Positions 32,079-46,118 are shown, counted from the first letter of the stretch. The stretch: 64,000 nucleotides of DNA from Physcia stellaris (GCA_018902385.1 JABSSW010000003.1:1054001-1118000), one strand, 5' to 3'. Notes: generated by a model from the sequence alone, not told the origin. Translations and numbers: made by a program.

Positions 32079-35000
32079 GATTATATCTATAGCATTCGCT
32101 CTAAGGTGTCTCGTAAATCATCACGTGATAATCTTGCAATGTTTTCGCTGAATAAGCGTTTCACAAGAATTTTCGAATCGTTTTTTTGCTTTGATATTCT
32201 GAAATGATTTGAAAATGATCAAGCAAAGAAAAACGATTTTGACTGAAACATTTCTCATTTATTTCTTGTCACAGCTTTCTTGTGTTGAAAATTGTTTTCA
32301 ATTATTTCAAAAATATTTCAATATGATTATAATATCAAACATTTGCATTTTCGACATCTTTTTTTTTTCAGCGTTTTCATTTCAGACATGTCGCATATTA
32401 CAAATATTGTTACAAATGTAAATTTGCAATTAAGCAACAACAATGTTGAACGTTTTGATTTTGAATATTTTGAAAATTAAAAAATGCAACATGTTTATTT
32501 TTGAAAATAGCAAAAATTATTACAAAATGAATTGATTTTCGAAATCTTGTTTAAAACACATATTTTTGTATCAATATATATTTCAAAATTTGAAAAAATA
32601 TCATTAAAACAATGTTTGCAAAACATCAATTGTCAAAACATAAAACGTTTCTGTTAACTTGAGACATGTTTTGCATAAAAAATTTTCAATTTGAACTATT
32701 TTCGTGTACAATCGTTTCGAAATTGTTTTGATATTTCTCAACATGTCTCGACAACATGTCATGATTTTTATTTTTTCGAATGATTTCGATCAAAAATGAA
32801 AATGTAAAATTCATGTTCACGTAAATCGCAACAATGAAAATATAATGTTCGCAATTTTACTACGCATTTTGATGAATACATGTAATTTGTTTAATGTGTG
32901 TATTGAGATTTCATGCATGTATATTTGTTTTTTTGTTTGAAAATTTGTATCGTTTCATTTACATGTACATACATGTACATTATTTTAATACAAACACATT
33001 CGATTTTTGTTCGTGTTTATTCAAATGCATTACAGTTTGTCTCATGAAACATCGAGCTTTTTCAATTGTACGATACATATTTGAAAAAATTTACAAAAAT
33101 GACAATGTATGTCGTGTCAAATTTTTAAACTAAATGATCAACGACGTTGCTGAAAATAATCATGAACTCGAATCATTGAAAATAACAAAAAAATCATATG
33201 AAATAAAAAATGCACATCAAATGTTTTCGTATAATTGAAATATTTAAAAAAATTTTAATAAACAACAAACAAGAATTATGAAATTAAACACACACGATTT
33301 AACAATGTTATGCATCAAATTCTATTTGTCAATAAATAAAATACATGAAAAAAATGTTAAAGTCAAAATTCGAATATGATTGTTCAAAATTATCAATCAA
33401 AACATATACAAATTTCATGATAAAAATATTATCGTTAAAATCAACGTCATCGCTAAAATTCACAATGTCGTCGAATCATCAAGTATTTTTCATCATACAT
33501 TTTCGATAAACGTTTTTTTTTTCTCATCGTTAATTTTCGTTGCAAACTGTTCGAAAGTCGTGTTGCGAAACACAAATTTCTTGCGTTTGATTGTGAAACG
33601 TCGATTGCGTTTGAGAAAAAAATCGTTGATTTTAATTTCAGCGTAAATCGACAAATTTTCATCATTGTCATCTAAAAATCAATTTTGATAAAATCATATT
33701 ATCGCATTTCGATCATACTTTTCTGCACGAAAATCATCGAAATGCAATTTGATTATAATCGTCAAATTCGCAAAATAATTTGACAATATCATTTTATTAA
33801 TCAATGTTCAATTTTATTTCATCGACAATGCGTATTTTTGATTCAACGAAATGCTTTTGTTTGTGAATTTTTCGCATTTGATTTCATAAACAAAATTCAT
33901 TTAACGTTGACGTGCGCAAACATTTCGTTCGCATTTTTGAAATCAAATTTGCGACTGAAATAACGAAACAGAATTTTGAAATCATTTTGAAAACTGAAAC
34001 GTTCATTTGATCATTGATTAGTTTTTTTTTCATTCATTTTTGTGATGAAAAATTAATCAAAACACATAATGAAAAATGAAATTGACAAAACGCAATTTAC
34101 AAACATCGTATTCAACGTTTTGTTTTGTCATGTTACAATGTTGAATAAACATTTGTTCATTTTTTTTTCATAATATTTATCATTTTCGAATATTGAATGA
34201 TCGATAATCGCGAACAATAATTTTTAAACTCATTTTTTGTTGATTTAAATTTTTAAAACATAAAATACGTAAACGAATTTCAATACTTTTGAATAAAATA
34301 TTTCATTGACTTTTATCAATGATATAACGTGAAAAAAATAATTTTGTTTCAATTGTAGCATTCGACATTGCGAAAACGAAAAATTTTAAAAATGCGAACG
34401 AAATTGTTAAACATCAAAATAGATCAGCTTTATTTCAACGACTGAAAAAAAATAAAATTGAAATTTATCGCAAAATACAAATGAATTCAACAAAAAAAAA
34501 ATATCAAAAAACGTGATAACAACATTTACGAAATGAATGTTGAAAACTGAAAACTGAAAAAACGCAAATTTCGATTTGTGAAATTGCGAAACAACGACGA
34601 TGTCAAAATATTAATTTCAATCGAACAACATATCACGAAAATTGAAAATTTTTCTAAATTTCATTTTGTTGAATGTAATTATTATCAAATCGTTTCATCA
34701 TTTCATTTTATCTTTTCATTATTTCATTTAATTTCGTTGTTATGTCGACAATGTGTTGTATTTTCACGTAATGTTCATTTTCGTTTCACGCGTTTCAACG
34801 CGACGCAAATCACAATCGACTCGACTCAATCTTTCAAATATGTTGTTCAGAAATGAATGATCAATGAATGAGATTTTTCAAATAACATATAGAAATTCAT
34901 GAAAATCAACACAAACATGAAAAAGTCGAACGTCAATTTTTGAATTTGTCGCGTGAATACGACGCGTGACACAACACATGAAATTTGATTGATCAAATAA

Positions 35001-36595
35001 ATCGAAACGAAATAAAAACGAATGAAATGTGTTGTGTTTGTTGATTAATATGAAATGAAAACGAATAAAATGTGTTGTTTTTATTGTTTACAAAAATCAA
35101 TACAAATGCAAAAAAATTGAATATGAAATGAAAATGAAATAAATTATATTGTTTTCATTCATTTTTGAATCGCGTTTGAAAAAAATTAAAAATAATTTAT
35201 CGCGACGCGATTTGTCGAAATGTGTTGATTTTTTATGACGTTTGATGAAAATATTTTCGAAACATTCATTTTTGTTTCGTGTTTGTTGAAATTGTGTTTT
35301 CGTTTTTAATTTGTTTATCATGTTGTTTTCAAAAATTCATCGATTTTTACAGTTGCAATATCGTTATTGATATGATGTTGAAATCGAAATATCAAAAATC
35401 GCGACAACGTTTTTCGTTATGCGTTGTTTATCATTTTTTGATTTTTATTTATTTTTTCAAAATTTTTTCACATTGTGTTTGTCGTTTCATTTAAATCTAA
35501 TAGTTCAATACGAACGTTCGCATGTTGTGTATGATTTTGAAACGTTTTCGTTTTGAAAACTTGTGATCGAAATTTTTTCAATTTGATATTCGTATTGTTT
35601 TGATCTTTTTGTTGTCGAAAAATCAAGTTCGTAACATATTGATCGTGAAAAAATAAATGAAACGATGACATCAAATCATAAAATGTTGAAAAAATGAATA
35701 TCGACGTCAAAAACAAAAAAATGATAAAAAAAAATGATTTCGCGTTTTTGCAAATTCGCTTTATATTGTGCATTTGTGATGAATGTTAACGTTTAAAAAC
35801 AAAATACAAAAAAATAAAACACGATATTTGTGTGATTAAAAACGTCGTCGTGATTCATGATGATTCATGCATGTGATTTGCAAATGAAATCGATCGACGA
35901 AAATTTCGAATTTAAACGCGTCGTATTTTCGTGTAACTTTGCGATTTCGAAAAATTTGTGAAAAATCAAAAATATTGTGATTCACACATCATGTCACGAA
36001 AAAATATTGATCGAAAATCGTGATTCGAAAAAATGAATCATTTTGAAAAACGATTTCGTAAACGACGAAAAACAAAAAATGTTGTGTTTGATGTTCGTAA
36101 CAAATTCGAAATTTCACAAACAACGACACGCGATCAGTTTGTTGCAAACAAATTTTAAATTTTCTGTTCGAAAACATCAATTAACATTATTACAAAATTC
36201 ATTTCAAATGTTCAGAAAAAACAATATGTTTATGTCAATTTGAACGATTCAACAGTCAACATACAATTTTTCATTCGTTTTTTTTTCATCATATTTTTCC
36301 GATCAACTATTTTTTTCGATTCGATCAGATTTTAATTTTTATAATCAGTTTTCATGCGTTACGATGATTGAATAAACAATTGATCGAAAATTCAATAAAT
36401 TCTATGAAATTAAAAACAAGAATTTGAAAAATAACAAACACGATGAATGAAATCGAAAAACACATGTTGCGAAAAATAACGAAGTTCGAACATAATTTAG
36501 AAAAAAAGAATTTAATTTGAGTCACGAACTAAAAAATCAAACAATTCGTTACAATTCGTACGAAATGAATTTCATCATATGTGTTATAAAAACGC

Positions 36596-38230
36596 GTGTT
36601 TTTATTAATTGATTTTCAGATTTTTGCGACAATTATCAGCAATGTATTCATTTTTTCGACTATTTTTCAAATTCTTTTTGCAATTTTTTTTTCGTTCAAA
36701 AGAATTGTTTTCGCGACGTTTTCAGAAAATTTTGATTCGATGAATTCATTCGAATTTTTGAAACAAATCGAATTTTCACTGTCAGTCGATACAATGCCAG
36801 AAATCACAAAACGAAATACAAAGCGAAAACTATTTAATTTTGTGTTTGAAATGAACATGTGATGCGAAACGAAAAAAATTACAAAAAAAAATTACACAAA
36901 TTTTCGCGAAATGCTGAATCTGAATCAGTCAAAATTTGAAAACGTATTATTCACACGATTGTCAACTTTGTTAAAATGATGTAAAAAACGATTGTCAATT
37001 TCGACGTTGCACAAAAGTTCAAATGTCATTTTTATCAAAAAACAACTTTTCAGAACATCAAACAACATTGCAAGTCTGTATTATTTCGATTCGCGAATAT
37101 TATGCGCTTTGATTTTGAGTATTCACGATGTCAAAAATCGTGTGTATTTTGAAATGACGCAAATAGTTGAAAACTCAAAAAAATTATGACAATCAAAAAC
37201 ATGAAATTTCAACATTCGCATTTGCGACGTTGATTACGCTAAATATTTTAATAAATTCTCAATATTTTTATCAAACTTTATTGAATACGACAATTTTATG
37301 TTTTTCAATCTTGATCGCGTGATTTTCGTTGAACGCGATTGTCGACAAATTTCGATCAAAAACTCGATCTTATTACGTATTCAAAAATCGCGCGATGTTT
37401 TTCGTTCAATATTTTTGAAAAATACATTGTGATTGAAAATTGAATTGAAAAAATAGTTGTTTTTTTCGTGATTTAACGTGTTATTATCGATGTTCAACGT
37501 TATCACGATTTTCAATTTGACAACGTTATAGTTTCATTTTCAATATCATCATAATTTTTTTTCAGTCGATTTTTTCTCTGAAAAAAAACGAGTTTCGATC
37601 GACTTTGAAACTGTCGACGATCAAAAAAAAATTGAAAATTGAAATTTATGAACGAGATCAGTTCACGAAAATATTCGAATTTGATGTCGTATCAATGTTT
37701 TTGATGTTTTTTACGAACGACTTTGATCTGTATCGTAACATGTATCGGAATTTATCGAAAATCTATTTAACGATCGCTGATCAAACTTTGAAAAAAACAA
37801 AAAATCTTGAATGAACTTTCGATTACTTTAGAACTTCATGACTCAAATATCAATGATGTAACAAACGTTTTTCATCATGAATTTACTCAATTAAAAAAAA
37901 ATTGCAAGTTTAATGATTTCGAGCAAAAAAAAAACAATGTAAATTTCAATATTGATTTTCATCGAAAACATGAAATCTCAGCAGATTCTAGCAGATTTCA
38001 TGAATTCTCGAGCGAATTATTTTTGTCGTATGTGTTTTGCAAATTCAATCAACAGAAATAACATGAATTTCGACATTGTAACAAACGATCGTTATCATCA
38101 TGAAACGATTTACATTCGAACAGAAAAAAATTTTGTCAAAACGATTAACATTGAAAATGTGTCAAAACGTATCATCAAAACGCAACGCGAAGTCTTTTTT
38201 TCATCACATAAAACATGTTGATTAAAGTTT
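36596..38230 (+). pseudogene. decayed DNA-transposon protein region (Tnp2/CACTA-like)
   Basis: The translated sequence keeps pieces of a protein family common in repeats of filamentous ascomycetes: LYYFDSRILCALILSIHDVK then NRVYFEMTQIVENSKKL, next DFDLYRNMYRNLSKIYLTIA, and a Cys box NYFCRMCFANS followed by FDIVTNDRYHHETI. The layout (a Cys pair just before a conserved RYHH) recalls Tnp2-type transposases; I assign the superfamily only tentatively. It is clearly broken in several places and all its C+G content has dropped in the manner of the surrounding isochore. No terminal repeats were found. Confidence 0.5.
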
Positions 38231-40819
38231 TTGCGTTTCAACGCATGACGTCAAAATTAAATCTAATACACAATAGATTTGAAAACTCGACGCATAATGA
38301 ATTTTCTGACATTGTGAAACGAATTATGTCAATTCTTTGCAACGAAATATTATTATCTAAATTTTGAAAAGTTTTCGAAATTATTTCGCAAATTTTTTCT
38401 AGTTTCTGACTGAAAACGAATTCAATCATCAGCGACACATATGAGATTTTGAATCATGTCCGAATGTGTTCGAATTTTCGTGATGATTTTCTTATTGTTA
38501 TACATTTGATTTTTCAAAATTTACACATTCGAAAGTCATATCAAAAAGTCTTGAAACAGAGATGCGCGAACGAGTTAACAAAAAATAACATTGATGTTGC
38601 AGAACTCGTGATTCGAAATTTAGCAAAAATTGTCAAAAACAATAACGTGATAATCATCACAAATTTCATTGTCGCGAATCGCGTTGTTTTGAAACATATC
38701 GTTTTAAATGTTCGCAAAGATTTTGCACAATTGATGAACGTGATTCATCATTTGAAACAAAACGTTGCTAAAAAACGTGTCGATAATAAAAAAAAAAAAA
38801 AAACAAACAAAAATTCGTTGTCGTCAAAAAAATCTTCGTCGTTTTCATTTCCGATCATGAAAGCATTGTTAGTCATTCAAATTTCGATATCACAAAAAAT
38901 CAAATTGTCATTTTCGATATTCATAATCACGTCAATTCAAACGAAGCAATTTTGCTTGCATCTCTGATGAAAGAAAACGAAAAAATGATCGCGTTTTTCA
39001 ACGTGCATATTGTTTTACATTTCGTCATCAATACTGAAAAATATGAATTTTTATGAAATGTCAACACATTGTCTGACGAGAAAATGCATAAATAAGATTT
39101 TGCGCATTTTACATTTTTTTTTTGCTAATTTAGAATAAAAATTTTCAAAAACGTCGTATTGACAATCAATCATCGCAAAATGAAACGTCAATTACTGTTT
39201 AAATCTATCATTCAATTTATCGTTCGTTTAATTGTTCGCGACGTTTTCGTTTATAATGATTTTTAATTGACGAATGCGTTTAATGCGATACGACAAAAAT
39301 GTTACATTTGTTCAAAAATTTTGTATTTTTCGATTTTTACAATATAGTCGAAGAAATCGAGAAAACGCAAAATTACGTGAATGATATCACACATTTTTCG
39401 TTTTGTGTCATGATAAAATCAAGAAAAAAATTGTGAAATCGCATCAACTGTCAACGAACATAAATCAACTCGATCGCAATGAGATTTTCTATCAAAATTG
39501 CATAAAACGATGACTAACTACAATCATACAACATGATTCATGAAAGTTCAATTTTGTTCTGATTCGAACAGATGAACTTTTTAAATTCGTACGTTATTTT
39601 TTCAGTTTATTTGTATTTTTTCACTGACACAATTTATTTAGCGACACTAGACTTCGAATTTCGTTACGCAAAGATCAAGTGATGCGATTAAAACAAAACT
39701 TAACGATTTTAATCGAGAAAATATTTACGCACTGCTTTGAAAGAAATGAAAAGCGACGAATATTTTTCATGAAAAACGCTATTTTGAACATGAAAAAGCG
39801 AAAGTCGTTGTTCGATTTGAATATTGTGCGACAGTCGAAAAAATTACAAGTTTGAACTTTACTAGATGTGTTATCGCAAAAATCATGAATGTTGTCGCTT
39901 AAAAAAATTTCGAAAATGAAATAAGAAAAAAGTTGTTGTATTGCGATTGAAATGTCAAATTTTCATAACGTTGCGATGATATTCGACATAACAATTATTG
40001 CGATCATAAAGTTTTTTTGAAGTTTATGACAGTAAATACATGTACACATCATTCAATGCATTCTGAAAATTTTCACATTTTCAATTATGAAACTTAGTCA
40101 TTTTAAACGTCAAAACACACAATCTTAATCGATTTTCGTTTTTTCATTCAATCATTTTATCATCGTTTTTCAATCAATTTTCATTTTTTCATCATTCTTT
40201 TATCAGTCATCAATATTATTTTGTTTCAAGCAATTTTTCGTCTGTTCGAATTTCTTTCAAGTGAACTCAAGATCAAGTCAAATCGACTGTAAATTCAAAA
40301 ATGTTCATCAATTTATGAATCAATCGAAAATGTCGAGCTGATAAAATATATCATGAATCTGATAAAAAATTTCGAAAACTCATACAACATCGAAACATTT
40401 AAGTCAATTTTTTTGAAACTGTCGAACTTGCACAAAAGTTGACAAACGTATGAACATGAAATGAATTTTCGAAAATGATTTGCGATGATTCGTGATGAAT
40501 GTTCGATGAAAAACAAATAAATCTTGAATTGTAAATCGCGTTTTCAAGAATTGTTTCAATAAATGTTAGTTGAATTGAGAATGAGATAGAAATTGATCAT
40601 GTTGTAAATTGTGATAAAGAAATTTCCAAACTGATATAATCAAAGCGAAAAATTTTTTTTCGCGATATATATTTTTTGATTTTTCATATTGTTTGAAATG
40701 TTTTTGATATGTTTTGTCTTTTTTTTATGACGAAGTCTGACGTAATTCGTAACGAAATTGCTTGAAAAAAAACGTGATTTTTTAATTTCGAATGTGTTTC
40801 GTCTGTTTGACGAAAACAG

Positions 40820-40887
40820 AATGCGTTTTTCTTGATGACATTCGCATATTTCTTGTGCTTTTCGTAATATTTAGAATAAAATTCAAA
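40820..40887 (+). repeat. direct repeat inside the isochore, copy 1
   Basis: It shares AATGCGTTTTTCTTGA and TGACATTCGCATATTTCTTG, then related sequence, with 43713-43806 in the same orientation, about 2.9 kb apart. Each copy is preceded by a TGATATAATC motif. They flank the decayed zinc-finger region at 41251-42300, so they may mark the ends of one degraded element. Confidence 0.45.
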
Positions 40888-41250
40888 TGTTGACATGCAC
40901 AATACATTCAGTACACTTTTAGTTATTTCAGCGATAACATCTATTTTATTTTACGAATTTTTCGAAACAATCAGCTTTCGAATTTTTTACGAATTCGTTT
41001 ATTTATCGAATTTATTTTACGATATCGAAATCTTTACGCGAATTCGTCTATTTATCACTCAATCAGAATAACGATTCGTATTTTTTTTGCGAGTTTCGCA
41101 TTTTTCATTTTCGAATCGTCGCTCGTTTTTTTTTTGATCATTTCTTTTTTGCATTTGCATTTTTGCGAATGACATTTTCACGAATCAATCAATAACGCAA
41201 AATTTTCGATATTTGTACGAGCAACATCAACAGAATCAAACAAGTCAGAA

Positions 41251-42300
41251 ATGCGTTTGATTCGTTCAAGCAAAAAAACGCAAAAAAATTATTTAATGCG
41301 AAAGCACGAGTCGGAAATCAAAAGCAAAATAAAGCAAAAAGCGAAAAAATTGTTGAAACAACAGGAAAAAGTTCGTCTGATCAAGAAACGAGCTGAAAAA
41401 TATACTTGTCGACGTTGCAAAAACAATACGAAATTTGACAACAACATCAAATTTCACGAACATATTCGTATTCGGCACGCGAAAAAGTCGAAATCTGCTC
41501 AACAATTTGTTGTTGTTTTATTTGTTTTCGAATCGAAATTTTTTATTTTTTTTGTTTCGTCATCTTTTTCGTCATTTCGATCGATCATTTTTTCATCGTT
41601 TACGTCATCGAAACTTTTATTTTTCGCGATTTTTACATTAGACATTGTATGCGAACGTTCAGAAAACGTATCATCGAAATCAATAGTCGAATCATTAATT
41701 ACTTTTTTTTCAGAATTCTTGTCGATTGCAACATCACGAAAATCGATATTTTGAACAGAAATCGTTTCACGATTCATCGTTGCATTCAAGTTTTCTCGTT
41801 TTTCGATTGCGACATTCAAATCGATGTGCAAATTCTCGAAAAACGCAAACGTTGTTTGTTCGCTTATTTCGTTTCGAACTCTTTCGTCGAAACATCAAGA
41901 CATTCAAAAACTTTATCTTATCGTGAACGATTTGATTCGCATGTTCGCTGAAAAGTCGAATTCGTTTGATTTGCAACGACATCAAATGCGTTCGTTCTTT
42001 TCGCGCGATTTTGACAAATGCAATCTCGCAAGCAAATGTGATCTCATACAAAGTCGCATTACGTCATATTTTCATGCAATGATTACATTTGCTTTCAAAT
42101 CAGTCAAATTCGAAGCATTTGAATCAACATATGTTCGCGAAAGCTTTTCGCGTCACTTTTCGATTTTTCACTCGATTTCATCTATTTTTCGTTTTTTTCG
42201 ATTTTCAAAAATTTTTCGCTCGTTTTCTGTTTGCAGACATTGTCAAGAACGTTTCGTCATCTATTGACTTATTGATTGAATCATGCGAATTGTTTCAAGA
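41251..42300 (+). pseudogene. decayed repeat-borne protein with a C2H2-like finger
   Basis: A basic region is followed by YTCRRCKNNTKFDNNIKFHE then HIRIRHAKK, a C2H2-type finger spacing, and then an S/T/P-derived low-complexity stretch. This resembles a protein often found next to repeats in Leotiomycete and other ascomycete genomes. The element it belongs to is not identified. It is degraded with multiple breaks, in step with the isochore. Confidence 0.4.
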
Positions 42301-43487
42301 ATTGAAAACAATGAAATATTCATGAAACAGCGTTATTGAAATTTCGTTTCTTTTCGCTTTACTTTGGAAAAATATTGATTCTTTTATTTCGAAAAAGTCA
42401 TTACTTTGAGAAAGTCAACATGTTGTTTGTTTGTTTTGTTCGCTCATCTTTTCTTATTAATCGTTGATCGATCTGAGAAGACTAAAAATTGTTGTTGTTG
42501 TTTTAATGAATTCGATGTCTCGTCTTTTTCGTTTTGTGATTTGAAAAAGTTTTAAAAGTTGTTGTATGTTTTGTTTTATTTCACTATGATAGATATTTAT
42601 CTTTGTGACTTCGTCTTGATTTAACACGATTAATTATCGTTTTTTTTTTCTATTATTCTTGAGATTTAGTCGTCCGATAAATACGAGAAGAAAAAGTGAA
42701 TACAATCGCTAGAATGAACGAGAACAGTCGAGAACAATACAACTTCGAGAAGATGTATTGATCAAAACGATTACATTCGAATAGTACAGTTTCGAAAAAG
42801 CGTATTATACAGTCTCGTATGACATGAAGTCACATAATATCGTTTCGGAAAAACGTATTATGCAATCATATTACATTTCGATCTTGCAGAACAGAAACTC
42901 GATCAAAAAAAACAAATAGTGTTGAAAATATCTGATTTTTTCGCATATTAATCGATTTGATTTTCTGACAAGTTTTAGTCAGATCAAAAAAACTCGATTT
43001 TGCATTTTTCGCATCGATGCACTTTTTTCGTATCGATTTCTCGATCATTTTCAGCTTTTGACATTGCATCGGCATATCTAATGAATTTTCTACAATCAAA
43101 TTACATAGAAACTTATTCATTGATGTCGCAAGAAGTATTTGAGAATTCTGAGACACAATGATGCTACATGATGTGATTCGCATTCTCGTTCGTCATCGCA
43201 GAACTCAAACATAAAATATTTGTTTCATGATGTATTTTTCATTCAATTTCAGATATCAGATTTCACATCGATGTTTCATCGCGTGAAAAATCAAATTCAA
43301 AACGTTGCATTTTTCAAATTCGATCAATTATTCGATCGCATGTTTTACGATTCGATTTTACGTCATATTTCAAATCAATACGTGTATCGAATTTCGATTC
43401 GTTCGTTTCTGCAATTTTCGCATCGATGTATGATTTAGCTCTACAGAATTTACGTCATTGAGAAAGCTTGCTCGAAAGCTTCAGACA

Positions 43488-43570
43488 ATACATCGCTGAA
43501 GAAACTTTAGAATACGCATCGTTGAAAAAGTCATATCGCTGAAGAAATTACATCGTTGAAAAAATTTGCA
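43488..43570 (+). repeat. short imperfect tandem repeats
   Basis: Units built on CATCGCTGAAGAAA / CATCGTTGAAAAA recur four times in about 80 bp. This patch keeps more ApG and CpT than its surroundings. Confidence 0.5.
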
Positions 43571-43712
43571 CGAAAACTTCAAATCAAACTGAACTCGTTA
43601 AAATACAGAGCAGATGACACAAGCGATTGTTGTGAAAAAATGTTGAAAATACAGTCTTCGCGAATGTGTTGCAGTCAAAATTCAATTGATATAATCTGAC
43701 GAAAGCAAAACT

Positions 43713-43806
43713 AATGCGTTTTTCTTGAAATTAGTGTTTTGACATTCGCACATTTCTTGTGTTTTCACTTGCATATAACTTATCTAAAATAACGAAATTC
43801 AGAACA
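43713..43806 (+). repeat. direct repeat inside the isochore, copy 2
   Basis: Partner of 40820-40887; see there. Similarity fades past this point on both sides. Confidence 0.45.
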
Positions 43807-46118
43807 ATAGAATGATAGTCATTCATGATTTTTTCAATATATTCGTCACATTCAATTTTTTCGTTGATTTTTTCAAATTTTTTTTTTTTCGCATGACGTT
43901 TTTCATTTTTATTTGCTTTATTGTTCAATATATGTTTTTTTCGTTCATTTTTGAACGTTTATCATGTTGACGTTTGATGATTGTTTTTTTCAATTTGATT
44001 TCGATATGAAATGCGCTTTTTTTATGTTCAATTTCTGTCATTTCGACATCGATTTTGTGATTTCAATTTCAATTTTCGTCGTTTGTTTTATTTGATGTGA
44101 TTGAAAAAATAACGTGACAAACACGATTCGCGAATGATCGAATGAAATAAGCAAAACGAAAAAAATAAATAGAAATTGTAAAAATTGTAAAATGCTATTT
44201 CATTTTAATTTCGAATCAAAAAAAACGAAAAAAAATTCATTTGTGAATGAAAATGTTTTCATGCAAATGAAAAATGAACATTGATTCGACATAAAAAATC
44301 GTTGATTGTAAAAACTTTCTGACAAAAACAATTTCTATTTATGATAATGTAATGACAAATGAAATGTTTTTCAATATTTTCATGTTCGAAAAACAATTGA
44401 TGATATGATATAAACGAAATCGCAAATCGATTCAGATAAATTATCGTTTCGATCGCAAAAAAAATGTTAAAAAATGAATTAAAATAAAAATAAATATGAC
44501 ATATTCGACGAATTTTTTAACATTTCGACATTTGACAAGTCAAATAAACATTATCACACATGACAAACATGCAATATATTGTTTATTTTATAATCAAAAC
44601 AATTTCAAATTTTTACAGTTTCGTCATTTTTGTTATTGCAATTTTTCGACAATTTTTACATGTTTTCGTTTTCGAATTCTTTTTTACATTTTTTATTTCA
44701 TTCAAGTAATTTGATTTTTCATGTTTTGTTTTCGCGATTTAAATAGAATCATTTGTGATTTGAAACATCAAATGAAATAACACGATATATAAAATTTCGA
44801 AATTTGACATCAATCGTAATGCATGAAAGCAATAATAATGCATGAAATCAATCATGATTTTTTCACAATTAACGAAAAACGCGATGACGAAACAGCATCA
44901 ACGTCAGAAAAAAATTGAACGTATTGCGATAAATATCATTCTACATGATTTTGCAATGTATTGATGATTGTCGCAAATGTGATTCATTTTGTTACATGAT
45001 TTTTTTGTTCGAAAATTTCATTCTTTTTCAATTTACGCGTTCATGTTCATTTTTTTCATTTTCTTTATCAATTTTCGATCGATTTTTTCAATTTTCAAAA
45101 TGTTAAATGAACAATCATGTTCAAAAAAATTCTTCGATGCGTTTTCGAATTTCAACATTGCGACAATCGAATTTTTTTTTCACGTTTTTTGCAATGCATC
45201 ATTGTACACACTTTCGCACGCAATTTTCATTTGTTGATACAAAAAACGAAAAATTGATGAATGATTTTGCGCATGAAATTAAGTGATCGAATGAAAATTG
45301 ATCATCGTGACGCGCAAAATTCAATGAATGAAAATCGCGAATGAAATGAATGATAAAAACGAAATTGTGATTAATGAAAAAAAAATCAATGAAATATTTT
45401 TTTTTATCACAAGTTTCAAGTGTTACATTTTTAAACATACAAACATTTCGTGATCATTTCAATTCGTCGAAATATCAATGCAATGAAAATTATTGAAACA
45501 TCTTTTGCAAACAGTTCAAACGATTTTAATTTACAATCAATTCAATGTCAATATTGTTTTGAATTATTATCGTTGTTAAATTTTTCAACATTCAAATATT
45601 TCATTTGTTGAAAAAGTTTGTCTTGAAAAAATTTCAAACTTGATTCATTTCAATACTTGAAACATTTAATAAAAACGATGATTTCAAATTCACACATTTT
45701 GTTTTGAAGCGTTGTTTATTAATAACTCGCTCATTGTGTAACTATTTTTACATTGAGATTTCTGAGAATCTGTTCAAAATCAAATGTTTCGAAGAGTTAA
45801 TTCTACTGATATTCGCTCACTGCATCCCATCACGGAGACGTTTTCATCGACGAGATTCAATGAAATCTGCTGACATAATGCAGAGCTAGTCTACGAAACC
45901 CCCTTCCCGCCCTTAATGTATGAAGATCATATTGTTTTTGGCCGTTGAAACCTCTTGTACAAATACAGTGCCACCTCATAAGGTGGAGGATACGGTCTAC
46001 GAGCTCTATACGGGGAGACTCACAATGCGCTTTGTTCTAACCATGCCTAAGTCGACGATCTCTCTCATCATAGGATCGTCAAGCTCGGAATCTAACGCCA
46101 CCAATCCGATCCTTTGCC

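Larger units (their letters stand above)
32110..45830. repeat. AT-rich, gene-free isochore with CpY/RpG depletion
   Basis: About 13.7 kb of very AT-rich sequence with sharp edges and no intact gene. In a hand-counted 240-base sample (34861-35100) every C is followed by A (16) or G (11) and none by C or T. G follows T (24) or C (11), with 3 ApG and no GpG. TpA occurs 11 times, far fewer than ApT. The same look holds for most of 32.4-40 kb; patches near 40.6 kb, 41.9 kb and 43.5 kb retain some ApG or CpT. This is a RIP-like isochore by position and decay, but the step preference is not the CpA-to-TpA one of canonical RIP. Open frames inside it are remnants or chance. Confidence 0.9.

Noticed and set aside
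32209-45237. Numerous open frames of 60-170 residues in the AT-rich block
   Set aside because: Composition follows the isochore's base-step bias; apart from the two relics listed, none shows a domain.
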